DNA of 64,000 nucleotides from Lumbricus terrestris. Its lineage: Eukaryota > Annelida > Clitellata > Crassiclitellata > Lumbricidae. Shown here piece after piece: positions 22,913-34,787 of this stretch (position 1 is the first letter of the stretch; each line of letters begins with the position of its first letter). Under the pieces are notes generated by a model that was not told the DNA's origin, searched no databases, and saw only the letters and a list, made by a program, of their open reading frames with translations. The DNA lies in the NCBI GenBank assembly GCA_949752735.1, contig OX457039.1:27086420-27150419 (forward strand), read 5' to 3'. The translations under genes and the position numbers were made by a program.

Positions 22913-23084
22913 CGATTCATTCAGCAGAGGCAGAGACATAGGCAGAGACATAGAGAGAGACAGATGTACAGCCAGAGACAGAGACATAGGCAGAGACATA
23001 GAGAGAGACAGATGCACAGCCAGAGACATAGTATCATATTCCTACTCGTTCACGATCATTCAAAGCGTAAAGCATTGCGCAGGG

Positions 23085-25145
23085 CATATAGGCGCTACAT
23101 AAATTTGCAGTTTTACAGGTATAGACGTGCTTTGTGAACTAGCAATCGTTCACATGTATAGATCACTCTTCATTCCAAGCGCAAGGCGCTACATAAATTT
23201 GCAGTTTTTACAGAAATAGACGTGCTTTGCAAACTAGCAATCATTCACATGCATTGATCACACTTCATTCCAAGCGCAAGGCGCTACATAAATTTGCAGT
23301 TTTACAGGTATAGACGTGCTTTGCAAACTAGCAATCGTTCACATGTATAGATCACTCTTCATTCCAAGCGCAAGGCGCTACATAAATTTGCAGTTTTACA
23401 GGAATAGACGTGCTTTGCAAACTAGCAATCGTTCACATGTATAGATCACTCTTCATTCCAAGCGCAAGGCGCTACATAAATTTGCAGTTTTACAGGAATA
23501 GACATGCTTTGCAAACTAGCAATCGTTCACATGTATAGATCACTCTTCATTCCAAGCGCAAGGCGCTACATAAATTTGCAGTTTTACAGGAATAGACGTG
23601 CTTTGCGAACTAGCAATCGTTCACATGTATAGATCACTCTTCATTCCAAGCGCAAGGCGCTACATAAATTTGCAGTTTTACAGGTATAGACGTGCTTTGC
23701 AAACTAGCAATCGTTCACATGTATAGATCACTCTTCATTCCAAGCGCAAGGCGCTACATAAATTTGCAGTTTTACAGGTATAGACGTGCTTTGCAAACTA
23801 GCAATCGTTCACATGTATAGATCACTCTTCATTCCAAGCGCAAGGCGCTACATAAATTTGCAGTTTTACAGGTATAGACGTGCTTTGTGAACTAGCAATC
23901 GTTCACATGCATAGATCACTCTTCATTCCAAGCGCAAGGCGCTACATAAATTTGCAGTTTTTACAGAAATAGACGTGCTTTGCAAACTAGCAATCGTTCA
24001 CATGCATTGATCACACTTCATTCCAAGCGCAAGGCGCTACATAAATTTGCAGTTTTTACAGAAATAGACGTGCTTTGCAAACTAGCAATCGTTCACATGC
24101 ATAGATCACTCTTCATTCCAAGCGCAAGGCGCTACATAAATTTGCAGTTTTACAGGTATAGACGTGCTTTGCAAACTAGCAATCGTTCACATGCATAGAT
24201 CACTCTTCATTCCAAGCGCAAGGCGCTACATAAATTTGCAGTTTTTACAGAAATAGACGTGCTTTGTGAACTAGCAATCGTTCACATGCATAGATCACTC
24301 TTCATTCCATGCGCAAGGCGCTACATAAATTTGCAGTTTTTACAGAAATAGACGTGCTTTGTGACCTAGCAATCGTTCACATGCATAGATCACTCTTCAT
24401 TCCAAGCGCAAGGCGCTACATAAATTTGCAGTTTTTACAGAAATAGACGTGCTTTGCAAACTAGCAATCGTTCACATGCATAGATCACTCTTCATTCCAT
24501 GCGCAAGGCGCTACATAAATTTGCAGTTTTTACAGAAATAGACGTGCTTTGTGAACTAGCAATCGTTCACATGTATAGATCACACTTCATTCCAAGCGCA
24601 AGGCGCTACATAAATTTGCAGTTTTTACAGAAATAGACGTGCTTTGTGAACTAGCAATCGTTCACATGTATAGATCACACTTCATTCCAAGCGCAAGGCG
24701 CTACATAAATTTGCAGTTTTACAGGTATAGACGTGCTTTGCGAACTAGCAATCGTTCACATGTAGGCCTATAGATCACACTTCATTCCAAGCGCAAGGCG
24801 CTACATAAATTTGCAGTTTTACAGGTATAGACGTGCTTTGCAAACTAGCAATCGTTCACATGCATAGATCACACTTCATTCCAAGCGCAAGGCGCTACAT
24901 AAATTTGCAGTTTTTACAGAAATAGACGTGCTTTGCGAACTAGCAATCGTTCACATGTATAGATCACTCTTCATTCCAAGCGCAAGGCGCTACATAAATT
25001 TGCAGTTTTACAGGTATAGCCATGCTTTGCGAACTAGCAATCGTTCACATGTATAGATCACTCTTCATTCCATGCGCAAGGCGCTACATAAATTTGCAGT
25101 TTTTACAGAAATAGACGTGCTTTGCAAACTAGCAATCGTTCACGT
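23085..25145. repeat. 94-95 bp satellite array, left arm
   Basis: About 22 units with core GCGCAAGGCGCTACATAAAT, then TTGCAGTTTTACAGG, a GACGTGCTTTG block and GCAATCGTTCACATG. Variants (ACAGGTATAG versus ACAGAAATAG; TTTGCAAAC versus TTTGTGAAC) alternate between units. Confidence 0.96.
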
Positions 25146-25200
25146 GACGAATTTCAAAAACTAAAACGTGCAGAATAGAAGAAAAAAAACACCCAGTAAA

Positions 25201-25642
25201 ACACCCAGTTAATTCTTTCATTCTTTGATGCGTGTAATAGTCACCACTCACGTACAATTTTTGGAAACACTAATTTTTCAGGCGTAGAAATACTCGGAGA
25301 AGCAGAAACAGAGCTGTGTGAGAGAGACGAATACGGCACTTACACACATTTTCTCCATCAAACATTTATTATTTTGGACAGTAATGCTAGTAAATAGTAG
25401 GCTCTAGCGCTTTGCATTGCTACCCAACTAAAGCAGGCTTTGAATGCAAAATAATGAAATCATTGCTATATTCACCTTTCACGTCGGAGTGAGGAGGGTT
25501 GAAGGAAGAGAAGGAGGGAGGGAAGAAGGGAACTAAGCGATAAAAGCGAGAAATCTTACGTTTTTGAGAAATAATATGTTTAAAATCTTAGTTTTTTCTA
25601 GGTGTAAAATCTTGGGTTTTTTCTAGGTGGTAAACCTTGGAG
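25201..25642. other. spacer of the giant inverted repeat
   Basis: Single-copy 442-bp centre between the arms. It includes a GA-rich stretch (GGAGTGAGGAGGGTTGAAGG, about 25490) and no ORF of note. It would be the loop of a hairpin. Confidence 0.85.
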
Positions 25643-25699
25643 TTTACTGGGTGTTTTTTTTCTTCTATTCTGCACGTTTTAGTTTTTGAAATTCGTCAC

Positions 25700-27650
25700 G
25701 TGAACGATTGCTGCTTCGCAAAGCACACGTATTCATGTAAAGCTGCAAATTTATGTAGCGCCTTGCGCATGGAATGAAGAGTGATCTATACATGTGAACG
25801 ATTGCTAGTTCGCAAAGCATGGCTATACCTGTAAAACTGCAAATTTATGTAGCGCCTTGCGCTTGGAATGAAGAGTGATCTATACATGTGAACGATTGCT
25901 AGTTCACAAAGCACGTCTATTTCTGTAAAAACTGCAAATTTATGTAGCGCCTTGCGCTTGGAATGAAGTGTGATCAATGCATGTGAATGATTGCTAGTTT
26001 GCAAAGCACGTCTATTTCTGTAAAAACTGCAAATTTATGTAGCGCCTTGCGCTTGGAATGAAGAGTGATCTATGCATGTGAACGATTGCTAGTTTGCAAA
26101 GCACGTCTATACCTGTAAAACTGCAAATTTATGTAGCGCCTTGCGCTTGGAATGAAGTGTGATCTATACATGTGAACGATTGCTAGTTCACAAAGCACGT
26201 CTATTTCTGTAAAAACTGCAAATTTATGTAGCGCCTTGCGCTTGGAATGAAGTGTGATCAATGCATGTGAACGATTGCTAGTTTGCAAAGCACGTCTATA
26301 CCTGTAAAACTGCAAATTTATGTAGCGCCTTGCGCTTGGAATGAAGAGTGATCTATGCATGTGAACGATTGCTAGTTTGCAAAGCACGTCTATACCTGTA
26401 AAACTGCAAATTTATCTAGCGCCTTGCGCTTGGAATGAAGAGTGATCTATACATGTGAACGATTGCTAGTTTGCAAAGCACGTCTATACCTGTAAAACTG
26501 CAAATTTATGTAGCGCCTTGCGCTTGGAATGAAGAGTGATCTATACATGTGAACGATTGCTAGTTCACAAAGCACGTCTATTCCTGTAAAACTGCAAATT
26601 TATGTAGCGCCTTGCGCTTGGAATGAAGAGTGATCTATACATGTGAACGATTGCTAGTTTGCAAAGCACGTCTATTCCTGTAAAACTGCAAATTTATGTA
26701 GCGCCTTGCGCTTGGAATGAAGTGTGATCAATGCATGTGAACGATTGCTAGTTTGCAAAGCACGTCTATTTCTGTAAAAACTGCTAATTTATGTAGCGCC
26801 TTGCGCTTGGAATGAAGAGTGATCTATGCATGTGAACGATTGCTAGTTCGCAAAGCACGTCTATACCTGTAAAACTGCAAATTTATGTAGCGCCTTGCGC
26901 TTGGAATGAAGAGTGATCTATACATGTGAACGATTGCTAGTTCACAAAGCACGTCTATACCTGTAAAACTGCAAATTTATGTAGCGCCTTGCGCTTGGAA
27001 TGAAGAGTGATCTATACATGTGAACGATTGCTAGTTTGCAAAGCACGTCTATTCCTGTAAAACTGCAAATTTATGTAGCGCCTTGCGCTTGGAATGAAGA
27101 GTGATCTATACATGTGAACGATTGCTAGTTTGCAAAGCACGTCTATTCCTGTAAAACTGCAAATTTATGTAGCGCCTTGCGCTTGGAATGAAGAGTGATC
27201 TATACATGTGAACGATTGCTAGTTTGCAAAGCACGTCTATACCTGTAAAACTGCAAATTTATGTAGCGCCTTGCGCTTGGAATGAAGTGTGATCAATGCA
27301 TGTGAACGATTGCTAGTTTGCAAAGCACGTCTATTTCTGTAAAAACTGCAAATTTATGTAGCGCCTTGCGCTTGGAATGAAGAGTGATCTATACATGTGA
27401 ACGATTGCTAGTTCACAAAGCACGTCTATACCTGTAAAACTGCAAATTTATGTAGCGCCTTGCGCTTGGAATGAAGAGTGATCTATACATGTGAACGATT
27501 GCTAGTTTGCAAAGCACGTCTATTTCTGTAAAAACTGCAAATTTATGTAGCGCCTTGCGCTTGGAATGAAGAGTGATCTATACATGTGAACGATTGCTAG
27601 TTCACAAAGCACGTCTATACCTGTAAAACTGCAAATTTATGTAGCGCCTA
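25700..27650. repeat. 94-95 bp satellite array, right arm
   Basis: About 21 units, reverse complement of the left-arm satellite. Variant order is similar but not identical to the left arm, so units have been gained or lost since the arms formed. Confidence 0.96.
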
Positions 27651-27826
27651 TATGCCCTGCGCAATGCTTTACGCTTTGAATGATCGTGAACGAGTAGGAA
27701 TATGATACTATGTCTCTGGCTGTGCATCTGTCTCTCTCTATGTCTCTGCCTATGTCTCTGTCTCTGGCTGTACATCTGTCTCTCTCTATGTCTCTGCCTA
27801 TGTCTCTGCCTCTGCTGAATGAATCG

Positions 27827-28198
27827 TCATTTCACACCATATCGCTTGAGTGGACATGCCTGAGTGGACATGCCGAATACAACAAAGCAAGCGAGCAATT
27901 GCCTTGGGCGTTCATATCCGGTGATCTTCTGTTCGCCTTTGTTAGGCGTGCCGGTATGGTCACGGTGCATGGCTTCGGGTGCTGTTGACGCATGATCTGC
28001 TCGCGCATCAAAATTGACAGGGCAAATATATTTCCTATGTAATAATATTCCGTTGTGTTCCAAATGCTTCTCTAATAATCCCAGTTTGGCTGCGAGTTGC
28101 ACTTTAGGCAAAACAAAGGTCTTTACGGCTCTGTCAGCGCCAGTCAAAATTCTACATAAATGGGAGGGTGCCTCTACTGTATAAGGGTACGGAAACAC
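27827..28198 (-). CDS. unknown 123-codon ORF, right arm of foldback
   Basis: Translates identically to the left-arm frame at 22541-22912. The complete identity shows the arms are recent or kept alike by gene conversion. It does not prove coding function. Confidence 0.25.
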   Translation of the reverse strand: MFPYPYTVEAPSHLCRILTGADRAVKTFVLPKVQLAAKLGLLEKHLEHNGILLHRKYICPVNFDARADHASTAPEAMHRDHTGTPNKGEQKITGYERPRQLLACFVVFGMSTQACPLKRYGVK

Positions 28199-29305
28199 TT
28201 AGAATGAAGACTTCGTTTGCTATCTGGCTGTGCCAGTTGCCAAGTCTGCATAAAGGAGGAGTGTGCTGCTAATGGGTCTTCTTACAATGCAGGGATGAAT
28301 GTACTTAAATTTTAAGAAACGTCGCCGCTATTACCTATCCGAAGTGTGAATAAATGTTTATGTAGTGCATATAATTTATTAGTTACGCATAGAATGAAGA
28401 TTGCGCTATATGCGTGAAGGAATGGGTAAAAGGTAAGATTGTCAATTCTTATCTCTATTTTAAATTAATGCAATGCAAGAACGGTTGGATTGAACGAATT
28501 GACGGACATCTGTCTAATGCGTGTATAATGACAGTCACACATGCAAAGATCAACAAGTACAGTCCAATAGGAATTCTCCACAGGTGTCGAAGCTTCTAGC
28601 ATGGTGACGTCACAGCATGAATATTAATTAGGCCTGTAGCACAGCAATAAGGCGCGCTTAATCATCTAGTTATACTGCGCTATGCATAATGAGCGCAATG
28701 TGTACTAAGTGTGCTTTCCATTGACTGCGCTCTGCATACTAATGAGCGCAACATGCTTTCCATTGACTGCGCTCTGCATACTAATGAGCGCAATGTGTAC
28801 CAAGTGACCTTCCCATTGTCTGCGCTATGCATACTAATGAGCGCAATGTGCTTTTTCTTGCCTGCGCTCTGAACGAATTGACGGACATCTGTCTAATGCG
28901 TGTATAATGACAGTCACACATGCAAAGATCAACAAGTACAGTCCAATAGGAATTCTCCACAGGTGTCGAAGCTTCTAGCATGGTGACGTCACAGCATGAA
29001 TATTAATTAGGCCTGTAGCACAGCAATAAGGCGTGCTTAATCATCTAGTTATACTGCGCTATGCATAATGAGCGCAATGTGTACTAAGTGTGCTTTCCAT
29101 TGACTGCGCTCTGCATACTAATGAGCGCAATGTGTACCAAGTGACCTTCCCATTGTCTGCGCTATGCATACTAATGAGCGCAATGTGCTTTTTCTTGCCT
29201 GCGCTCTGCATACTAATGAGCGCAATGTGTACCAAGTGACCTTCCCATTGTCTGCGCTATGCATACTAATGAGCTCACCCTGTGGGACTGTTTGTATGAG
29301 CGCAA

Positions 29306-29313
29306 TGACGTCA
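29306..29313. promoter_or_regulatory. CRE-like palindrome, right arm end
   Basis: TGACGTCA, mirror of the site at 21858-21865. Confidence 0.4.
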
Positions 29314-29358
29314 TCGACTGCGCTCATAGAAACAGTCTAACAACTACTATGCATACAT

Positions 29359-30418
29359 GTTGTATATACAACATTATACATGTATATGAGTTAAATTTAA
29401 TTTGCTCATTGGTGTGATCATTGATGCTGAAGTGCTTGTTTGTGAACAGTTTATTGTATACTGAAGCCATGTGACAGATTTCACTGACATTCCTGTGGAA
29501 ATTTCTTGCTGGCATATTGCTGTATAAATGTTTAGATCCGTGTGTACTTGGAATAATTAAAAAATTATAAATGCCAATAACTTGGTTTTCACTAACAGCC
29601 GGCATGTGGGGTTTGAACAGCAAGGAAGGTATGAAATGAAAACTGGATTCAGGCATGCTGATGACCTCTCATTGATTATTCACAAGTTGACTGATTACGA
29701 TATGCAAGCTTGCATGATTAGTTTCGTCAGTTCATCTTACATTACATTACTTATTATTAGAATATACATATTCTGCTTATTTTTACTTTGCTTTTTATAT
29801 TTATAAAAATGGCATGCAGACATAAAACTTGCATGTACAAATTTACAAAGTTTCTGAACTTTTTATTTGGAAATTCAGTAATCATGAGCTCTGTGATTTT
29901 TGCATTTCCTCTTGTTCCAGTACCCCAATGATTTATGAAAGTTTTTAGAAAAATTGACCAAGACTTCAAATGCAATGTTTCATATATAATTATGTTTCAT
30001 ATGAGATGACGAATACAATCTCATTAATAATCAGTAGGGTTACTGTATTGGTTGGTTAGAACTCAGATTTTTTGTAGATTTGTTGTTTAACACCTTCATA
30101 TCGAACTGCTTTAAATAGTTTTCCAGTTGTTCTTGGTACACGCTCATCATTAAATTGCAATTCTTTTTGCTGCATTCAAGTTGTTCAAGGATATACTTCA
30201 TAAGTTTTGAGGAGTTATTGCACCTTCAGTCTTCACACATAGTTCAAAGGTTGAAGCGGTTGATGTACATAGCCTCACTTAGTGGTAAGTGATCAGGGTG
30301 TTGATAATGATGAACATCATTTGTTATGCTGATGCTGATTGTCAAATGTTGCTGGTGATTCAAATGAGAATGGTGGTCAGGACACGAATAGTTAATGTGA
30401 TCTGATGTGTGAAGGAAG
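29359..30418. other. intron after the foldback element
   Basis: No cadherin motif that I could place. A CAG followed by CGGCATGTGGGGTTTGAACA at 29598 is an exon-like but unsupported candidate. Confidence 0.4.
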
Positions 30419-30554
30419 TGACCAGATTCGTCTCGTTGTAGATGTGGCTCCTCAGTACGGCATTATGTCGGGCGATGAAGGGCATCGTTTCGCTGTCAAC
30501 TTCAGTTCTGGTCGAGTTTATGTCGTTGGTGACCTCAACGTCCTCCAGCGTCCG
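30419..30554 (+). CDS. cadherin exon 13, 5' border uncertain
   Basis: Encodes DQIRLVVDVAPQYGIM, GHRFAVNFSSGRVYVVG and DLNVLQRP, with donor GTAGGT and phase 0 out. The FxVN--SGxVyV pattern is the second half of an EC repeat. Several AGs (30413-30418) could be the acceptor and none has a good pyrimidine tract. The frame is open from 30396. Confidence 0.75.
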
Positions 30555-30978
30555 GTAGGTCGTCTTCAACGTTTTGTTAAATGATTTGTGAATGTTTTTT
30601 TGAACATTTGACAAGTTTGCTTTTGAAATTTCATGTTTTAAATCTCTTGCCAGCAAATTTTTATTCTTACCTGGCGTAACTTATCAGATAGAAACAAAAA
30701 AAGCACAACAACAGTAAAAGTGCAGTCAAATGATGTGATACCATATGACAGTGTAGAAATCAAACTATGCTATCTGCATCTTGTGTTCACTGTATAATAC
30801 AAACTGTGTCACTCTATACACTATGTCAGTTCAGATTCTTGTTTTAAAGACATCGAATGTTTAAAAAATTCACATTTTTGATAAAATGGCCAGAAGTGTA
30901 TAAATTGTGAACAACTGGAGTATAGCATAAGAGTTTTTTTATTTATTTTTAATCTATTGTTTTATTTTGTTTGAACAG

Positions 30979-31155
30979 ACTTACACTCTTGGATATCGTG
31001 TCTTTGATGGCGCTGTGATAGACACGGCATTCATCTTCGTAACCATCGCCCGGTCAGCAACATATGATCCACCTGTCTTTGACCAAGTGCTTTACGTCAG
31101 CAATGGCGCATACGTTGAGAAGGATCCTGGTGCGATTAACAAAGTCATCGCATCG
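30979..31155 (+). CDS. cadherin exon 14
   Basis: Acceptor GTTTGAACAG, donor GTTCGT. It encodes YTLGYRVFDGAVIDTAFIFV, linker SATYDPPVFDQVLYVSNGAY and a repeat start. The calcium-binding DxNDN is replaced by SATYD. Phase 0 at both ends. Confidence 0.93.
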
Positions 31156-32002
31156 GTTCGTGTTCTTCGTTGCGTTCAATCCTTTTATTTTATCTCTGTT
31201 CAGCTGTAAAACATTGGAAACTATATTGCCAGATGTTGAAACAGTTTTCTTCTCTGCAGAAGTGTGACAGGACAACATCTTCCAGATAAAATGTCGAGAT
31301 CATTAAGCATCCGATTTACAATTTGCCCAGATTATAATCTGTTTTGGAAGCATAGTCAAGTATCCAAGGCTTGACTCTGTTGCAAATAATGTGATTTAAC
31401 GGGACTTTTATTATTAAGTATTGAATGATCTGGCTAATGGTAGAAATGTGAATAATTTGTTTATTGAAAAAAAAATAATGAGTTTCTTTGCGTAGGTTTA
31501 ATTGCAATGTTTTATGGCATTTTATTGCTGCTGAAGAGGCATGTGATCATGAACAAAGTGCTTGTCATTAAACTGGTGCCCAGCGTTTGACTTTTGGTGG
31601 GCGCCTTAGAAGTTTGAAGCTCTCGATTATGATGGGATTTCAAAGAGTCATGTCGTGTTGATTTTCTGCTAATGGGCGTCTTCAGTTGGATTAATTCTGG
31701 GGCTGTTCTCGGTGTGAATGTGCCACATGGTCAATGCACTATTCATCTATTACATTGCTGTCATTGTGTAAAATATGTGGCTTTACGCAGTGGTGTAGCC
31801 AGGAATTTTCGATGGAGGGGGTTTTATGGCGGGAAACCCTGTTTTTTGCTATTTTTTCTTACATAAATGGAAAAATAACCTCAAAAAACTTTTGTCCGTA
31901 GCCAATGGGGGGGTTTTAACCCCTGAAACCCCCCCTTGCCTACGCCACTGGCTTTACGTGTCATATTATTTCTCCTATGTAATCCGGAAAATGTTTGTCT
32001 AG
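31156..32002. other. cadherin intron 14
   Basis: Contains the MITE at 31788-31950. Otherwise nothing recognised. Confidence 0.6.
31788..31950. mobile_element. hAT-like MITE copy B, 163 bp
   Basis: Starts CAGTGGTGTAGCCAGG, ends CCTACGCCACTG. Flanked by the exact octamer GCTTTACG (31780-31787 and 31951-31958). A shorter relative of copies A and C. Confidence 0.9.
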
Positions 32003-32288
32003 GTGAAAGCCACCAGCCGAGATAATTCAGATGTTACGTACAGTCTCGTGCCACATTCAGATGATTTTAGCATCAATCCTCAATCAGGCAACGTGACTTT
32101 GTTGAAGAGCTTGAGCCGTGATGAGCCTCTTGGTCATGCCACGTGGCAGATCAATGTCAAGGCCACAGACAGTTCAAATTCTGAAGGTTATGCTGTGGTC
32201 AGTCTTGTTCTGAAAGACATCAATGACCACAGTCCGACATTCGACACTTGCTGTCTCGTGGGAACTGCACCAGAAATTCCTACTCAGA
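32003..32288 (+). CDS. cadherin exon 15 (nearly a whole EC repeat)
   Basis: Acceptor GTTTGTCTAG, donor GTAAGA. It encodes VKATSRDNSDVTYSLVPHSD, FSINPQSGNVTLLKSLSRDE, WQINVKATDSSNSEGYAVVS and DINDHSPTFDTCC. Phase 0 in, phase 1 out. Confidence 0.95.
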
Positions 32289-32694
32289 GTAAGAATTCTT
32301 TTTGTCATTCTTCTGCTTTGTCACCCTTATTACAAGGATTATAAGGAAAGCTGAATGTTGGCAACATTGATATTAAGTCTATGTTTGCACATTAGATATT
32401 AAACCCTGCTTGAAGCAAGCTTTATAAACTGCTTTTTGACACAACTTTGATTAGGTTGCCATCCATTTTGTCAGCCAAGTGAACTTAAATACAGTATCCA
32501 GCACTTTGTGTCTACTAGTTTTACCTATTCATTCATTTATTTTAGGGACTTTTTATTACGGTCAAATTTGATTTTGGTTTAATATTGTTTTCATCTGTTA
32601 GCGTAAGTGGTGATGGAATTGGCGATGGCAGGAAAGGTAGCCAACTAAATGATCTTTTGGACTAAATATCTATCATGATTCATTTTTGGCTCAT

Positions 32695-33030
32695 CAGAGA
32701 AATGAGCCAAATTAAGAGACCTCTGAGACCCATTCCTCCGCTTCCAGGCTGCGACTCAGGTCGCTTGGGAAGACCGACCTCTGTGTACGGAGGATGAGGA
32801 CACGTTTCGGCGACCGCGCATTCTCGGTTGCTGGTCCCAGATGCTGGAACAGTCTTCCACCGGACATTAGATTGGCCGCCTCAGTGGACTCTTTCAAAAC
32901 AAAGCTTAAAACTTATCTGTTTGCTAAAGCGTATCCTGCAGTTGGCCGTTTGTGAGGCGCCCTTGTAGCGGTATGGCCGCGTTACGGCACCATATAAATT
33001 GTCGTTATTATTATTATTATTATTATTAAG
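32695..33030 (+). mobile_element. LINE 3' fragment with TTA tail
   Basis: A plus-strand frame reads FSVAGPRCWNSLPPDIRLAA then VDSFKTKLKTYLFAKA, the usual C-terminal end of CR1/L2-like LINE ORF2. It is followed by ACCATATAAATTGTCG and a (TTA)n tail. A 5'-truncated copy in cadherin intron 15. Confidence 0.85.
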
Positions 33031-33281
33031 AATTTTTGAGTTAAAAAGTTTCCATTCTTACTTTTTAGCCTTTTATTGGCGTATTGGACTTAGTGAAAAG
33101 GAAAGTTGTAAAGATTTCTCTTGGAGTTTGGTTGCAAGAGTCTTTAATTGGTTTCTTCACGTATTATGAAGTTATGTATTTGAGAATATTGATAACATGA
33201 AACTTTTGGTTGACAGTGGAAATCTTTTCGTTTTGATAGATTCGTTAATTGGAGATCGAAAACTTTTCTGTTTGTCATCAG

Positions 33282-33482
33282 GTTCACCTGTCTTGCAGCT
33301 GCAGGCCTTTGATCCTGACAATGGACCAAATGGAACCGTAACTTACAGCTTTCCACCTGGCCAGTCTTCTCCATTCGCTATCAGCAATGATGGTTTAATT
33401 ACTCTAGCTAACAGATTAAACTATTCAGCTCAGAACAAATACACCCTTACTGTACGTGGAACTGATGGTGGAAATCAAAAAA
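33282..33482 (+). CDS. cadherin exon 16
   Basis: Acceptor TTTGTCATCAG, donor GTAAGT. It encodes VLQLQAFDPDNGPNGTVTYS, FAISNDGLITLANRLNYS and YTLTVRGTDGGNQK. Phase 1 at both ends. Confidence 0.95.
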
Positions 33483-34222
33483 GTAAGTATTGTTTTATCT
33501 GTTGATTTTTGCGTGACTTGTTGTTAGAATGTGAACAAAATGATGGTTCATAAATGCAAAGGTTTGGAGGCAAAGGGGTTATCATTTGAACCTTTGGACA
33601 AGCTTATAATTGACAAGACACCCACATTTCGAAAGATATGAATTGTTTTCTAATTCTTTATAGGAATTGCATTTGGGTTATCTATCAGAAGCACCCAGAC
33701 TTCCCACCACACTATCTAGGATTGGCATAAATGCAGCTTTTAACACTGATCTGCAAAGTTAAGCGTACACTTGTCTTCAAAAGATACTTTCAAACCAGTG
33801 TTTGTATTTGTCCGTTATGCAATGCTGTGTCTCGTATATTAGCTTGTTTTACAGGAACTGCTCTGGCTGATTCTGAATGCCAGCACAGTTACGATTCCCA
33901 TATATCTAATTATCGATTGAATATATATTTATGATTTCTTGGTGGATGAATTGACACAACTCTCCAGAGTAGAGCATAATAGCAAGATTGCTATTGTACA
34001 GATTTTTTTACTTCCAGGTTACAGACTTCTTCACTCTGGATGATTCGCTTGTCTCCAATCTTTAAGCTTCCACTATGCATTGCTCAGTATTTCTTTAAAG
34101 TGATTTTACAGCATGCTCTACATTAATGTCTGCTTACATTGCATGGCTAGAATTCAAAATACAATTCAGCGTTGGTAAATACAGTTAGAAATTACATTTC
34201 GTTTGGTTGTCGTATTTTGCAG
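33483..34222. other. cadherin intron 16, nothing seen
   Basis: No repeat or exon recognised. Confidence 0.55.
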
Positions 34223-34479
34223 CGGATCAGCAGATTGTGATAAACGTAGAAGATTCGAACGACAATCCTCCGATTTTTGCGCCACCAAAACGATATAATG
34301 CAACAATTCCAGAGAATATGGAAATTGGGTCTTCCGTCTTAGTGCTCACGGCTACAGATGCTGATGTTGGCATAAAAAATAACCAGTTGACATATACGAT
34401 CAGCACAGGTGGAGATGCGAACTACTTCTACGTGGATTCTATCTTCACTGCTGGAAGTGGGGTTATCAAAATAAAGACG
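34223..34479 (+). CDS. cadherin exon 17
   Basis: Acceptor CGTATTTTGCAG, donor GTAGGT. It encodes QQIVINVEDSNDNPPIFAPP, PENMEIGSSVLVLTATDADV and NQLTYTISTGGDANYFYVDS. A canonical calcium-binding linker. Phase 1 in, phase 0 out. Confidence 0.96.
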
Positions 34480-34787
34480 GTAGGTTCTTCACGTTAAGTC
34501 ATGGAACCTCGGTTTTACATTTGAGTTTCCCTTGAATCAGTCCCAATGCCCCCCCTTCACAGTCAGTTGATTGTTGTTTTATTGCAATTGTGTTGCTCTT
34601 GGCTTAGTTTGAATTTGTTCGTATCTTTGAGGTCCTACACTTTAAGTTCAAGGTTTCATTTTGCTATGAATCTTTCAACATCGGCTATATGATTGATTTT
34701 TAAAAATCTCTTTATAGAATGTGTTGTGTGCAACTGTGCATGGATGTCAGGTAGATAAATTTGTTTCAAAATTATTTTAAATTCCAG

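Larger units (their letters stand above)
21819..29352. mobile_element. giant inverted-repeat (foldback) element, 7.5 kb
   Basis: The left arm 21819-25200 and right arm 25643-29352 are near-perfect reverse complements around a 442-bp spacer. Each arm has, from outside in: clusters of GCGCTCATTAGTATGC repeats with a CRE-like TGACGTCA; about 1 kb of unique sequence containing a conserved 123-codon frame; GAGACATAGAGAGAGACAGA repeats; and 21-22 copies of a 94-95 bp satellite. Hexamers ATACAT flank it (21813-21818 and 29353-29358). The right arm has an extra internal duplication (about 28850-29100). It resembles sea-urchin TU and fly FB foldback elements in plan. Family identity is inference. Confidence 0.88.

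Noticed and set aside
23980..26387. ORFs such as MQTSNRSHALITLHSKRKAL
   Set aside because: Translation of the satellite in the giant foldback element; no independent evidence of coding.
23085..27650. CRISPR-like appearance of regular repeats
   Set aside because: Units are contiguous 94-95 bp satellites without unique spacers, in an animal genome.
29582..29806. Possible cadherin exon (RHVGFEQQGRYEMKT) at 29598
   Set aside because: FEQQGRYEM faintly resembles an EC LDxE segment, but the only donor gives a 35-base exon and the phases do not fit the neighbours.
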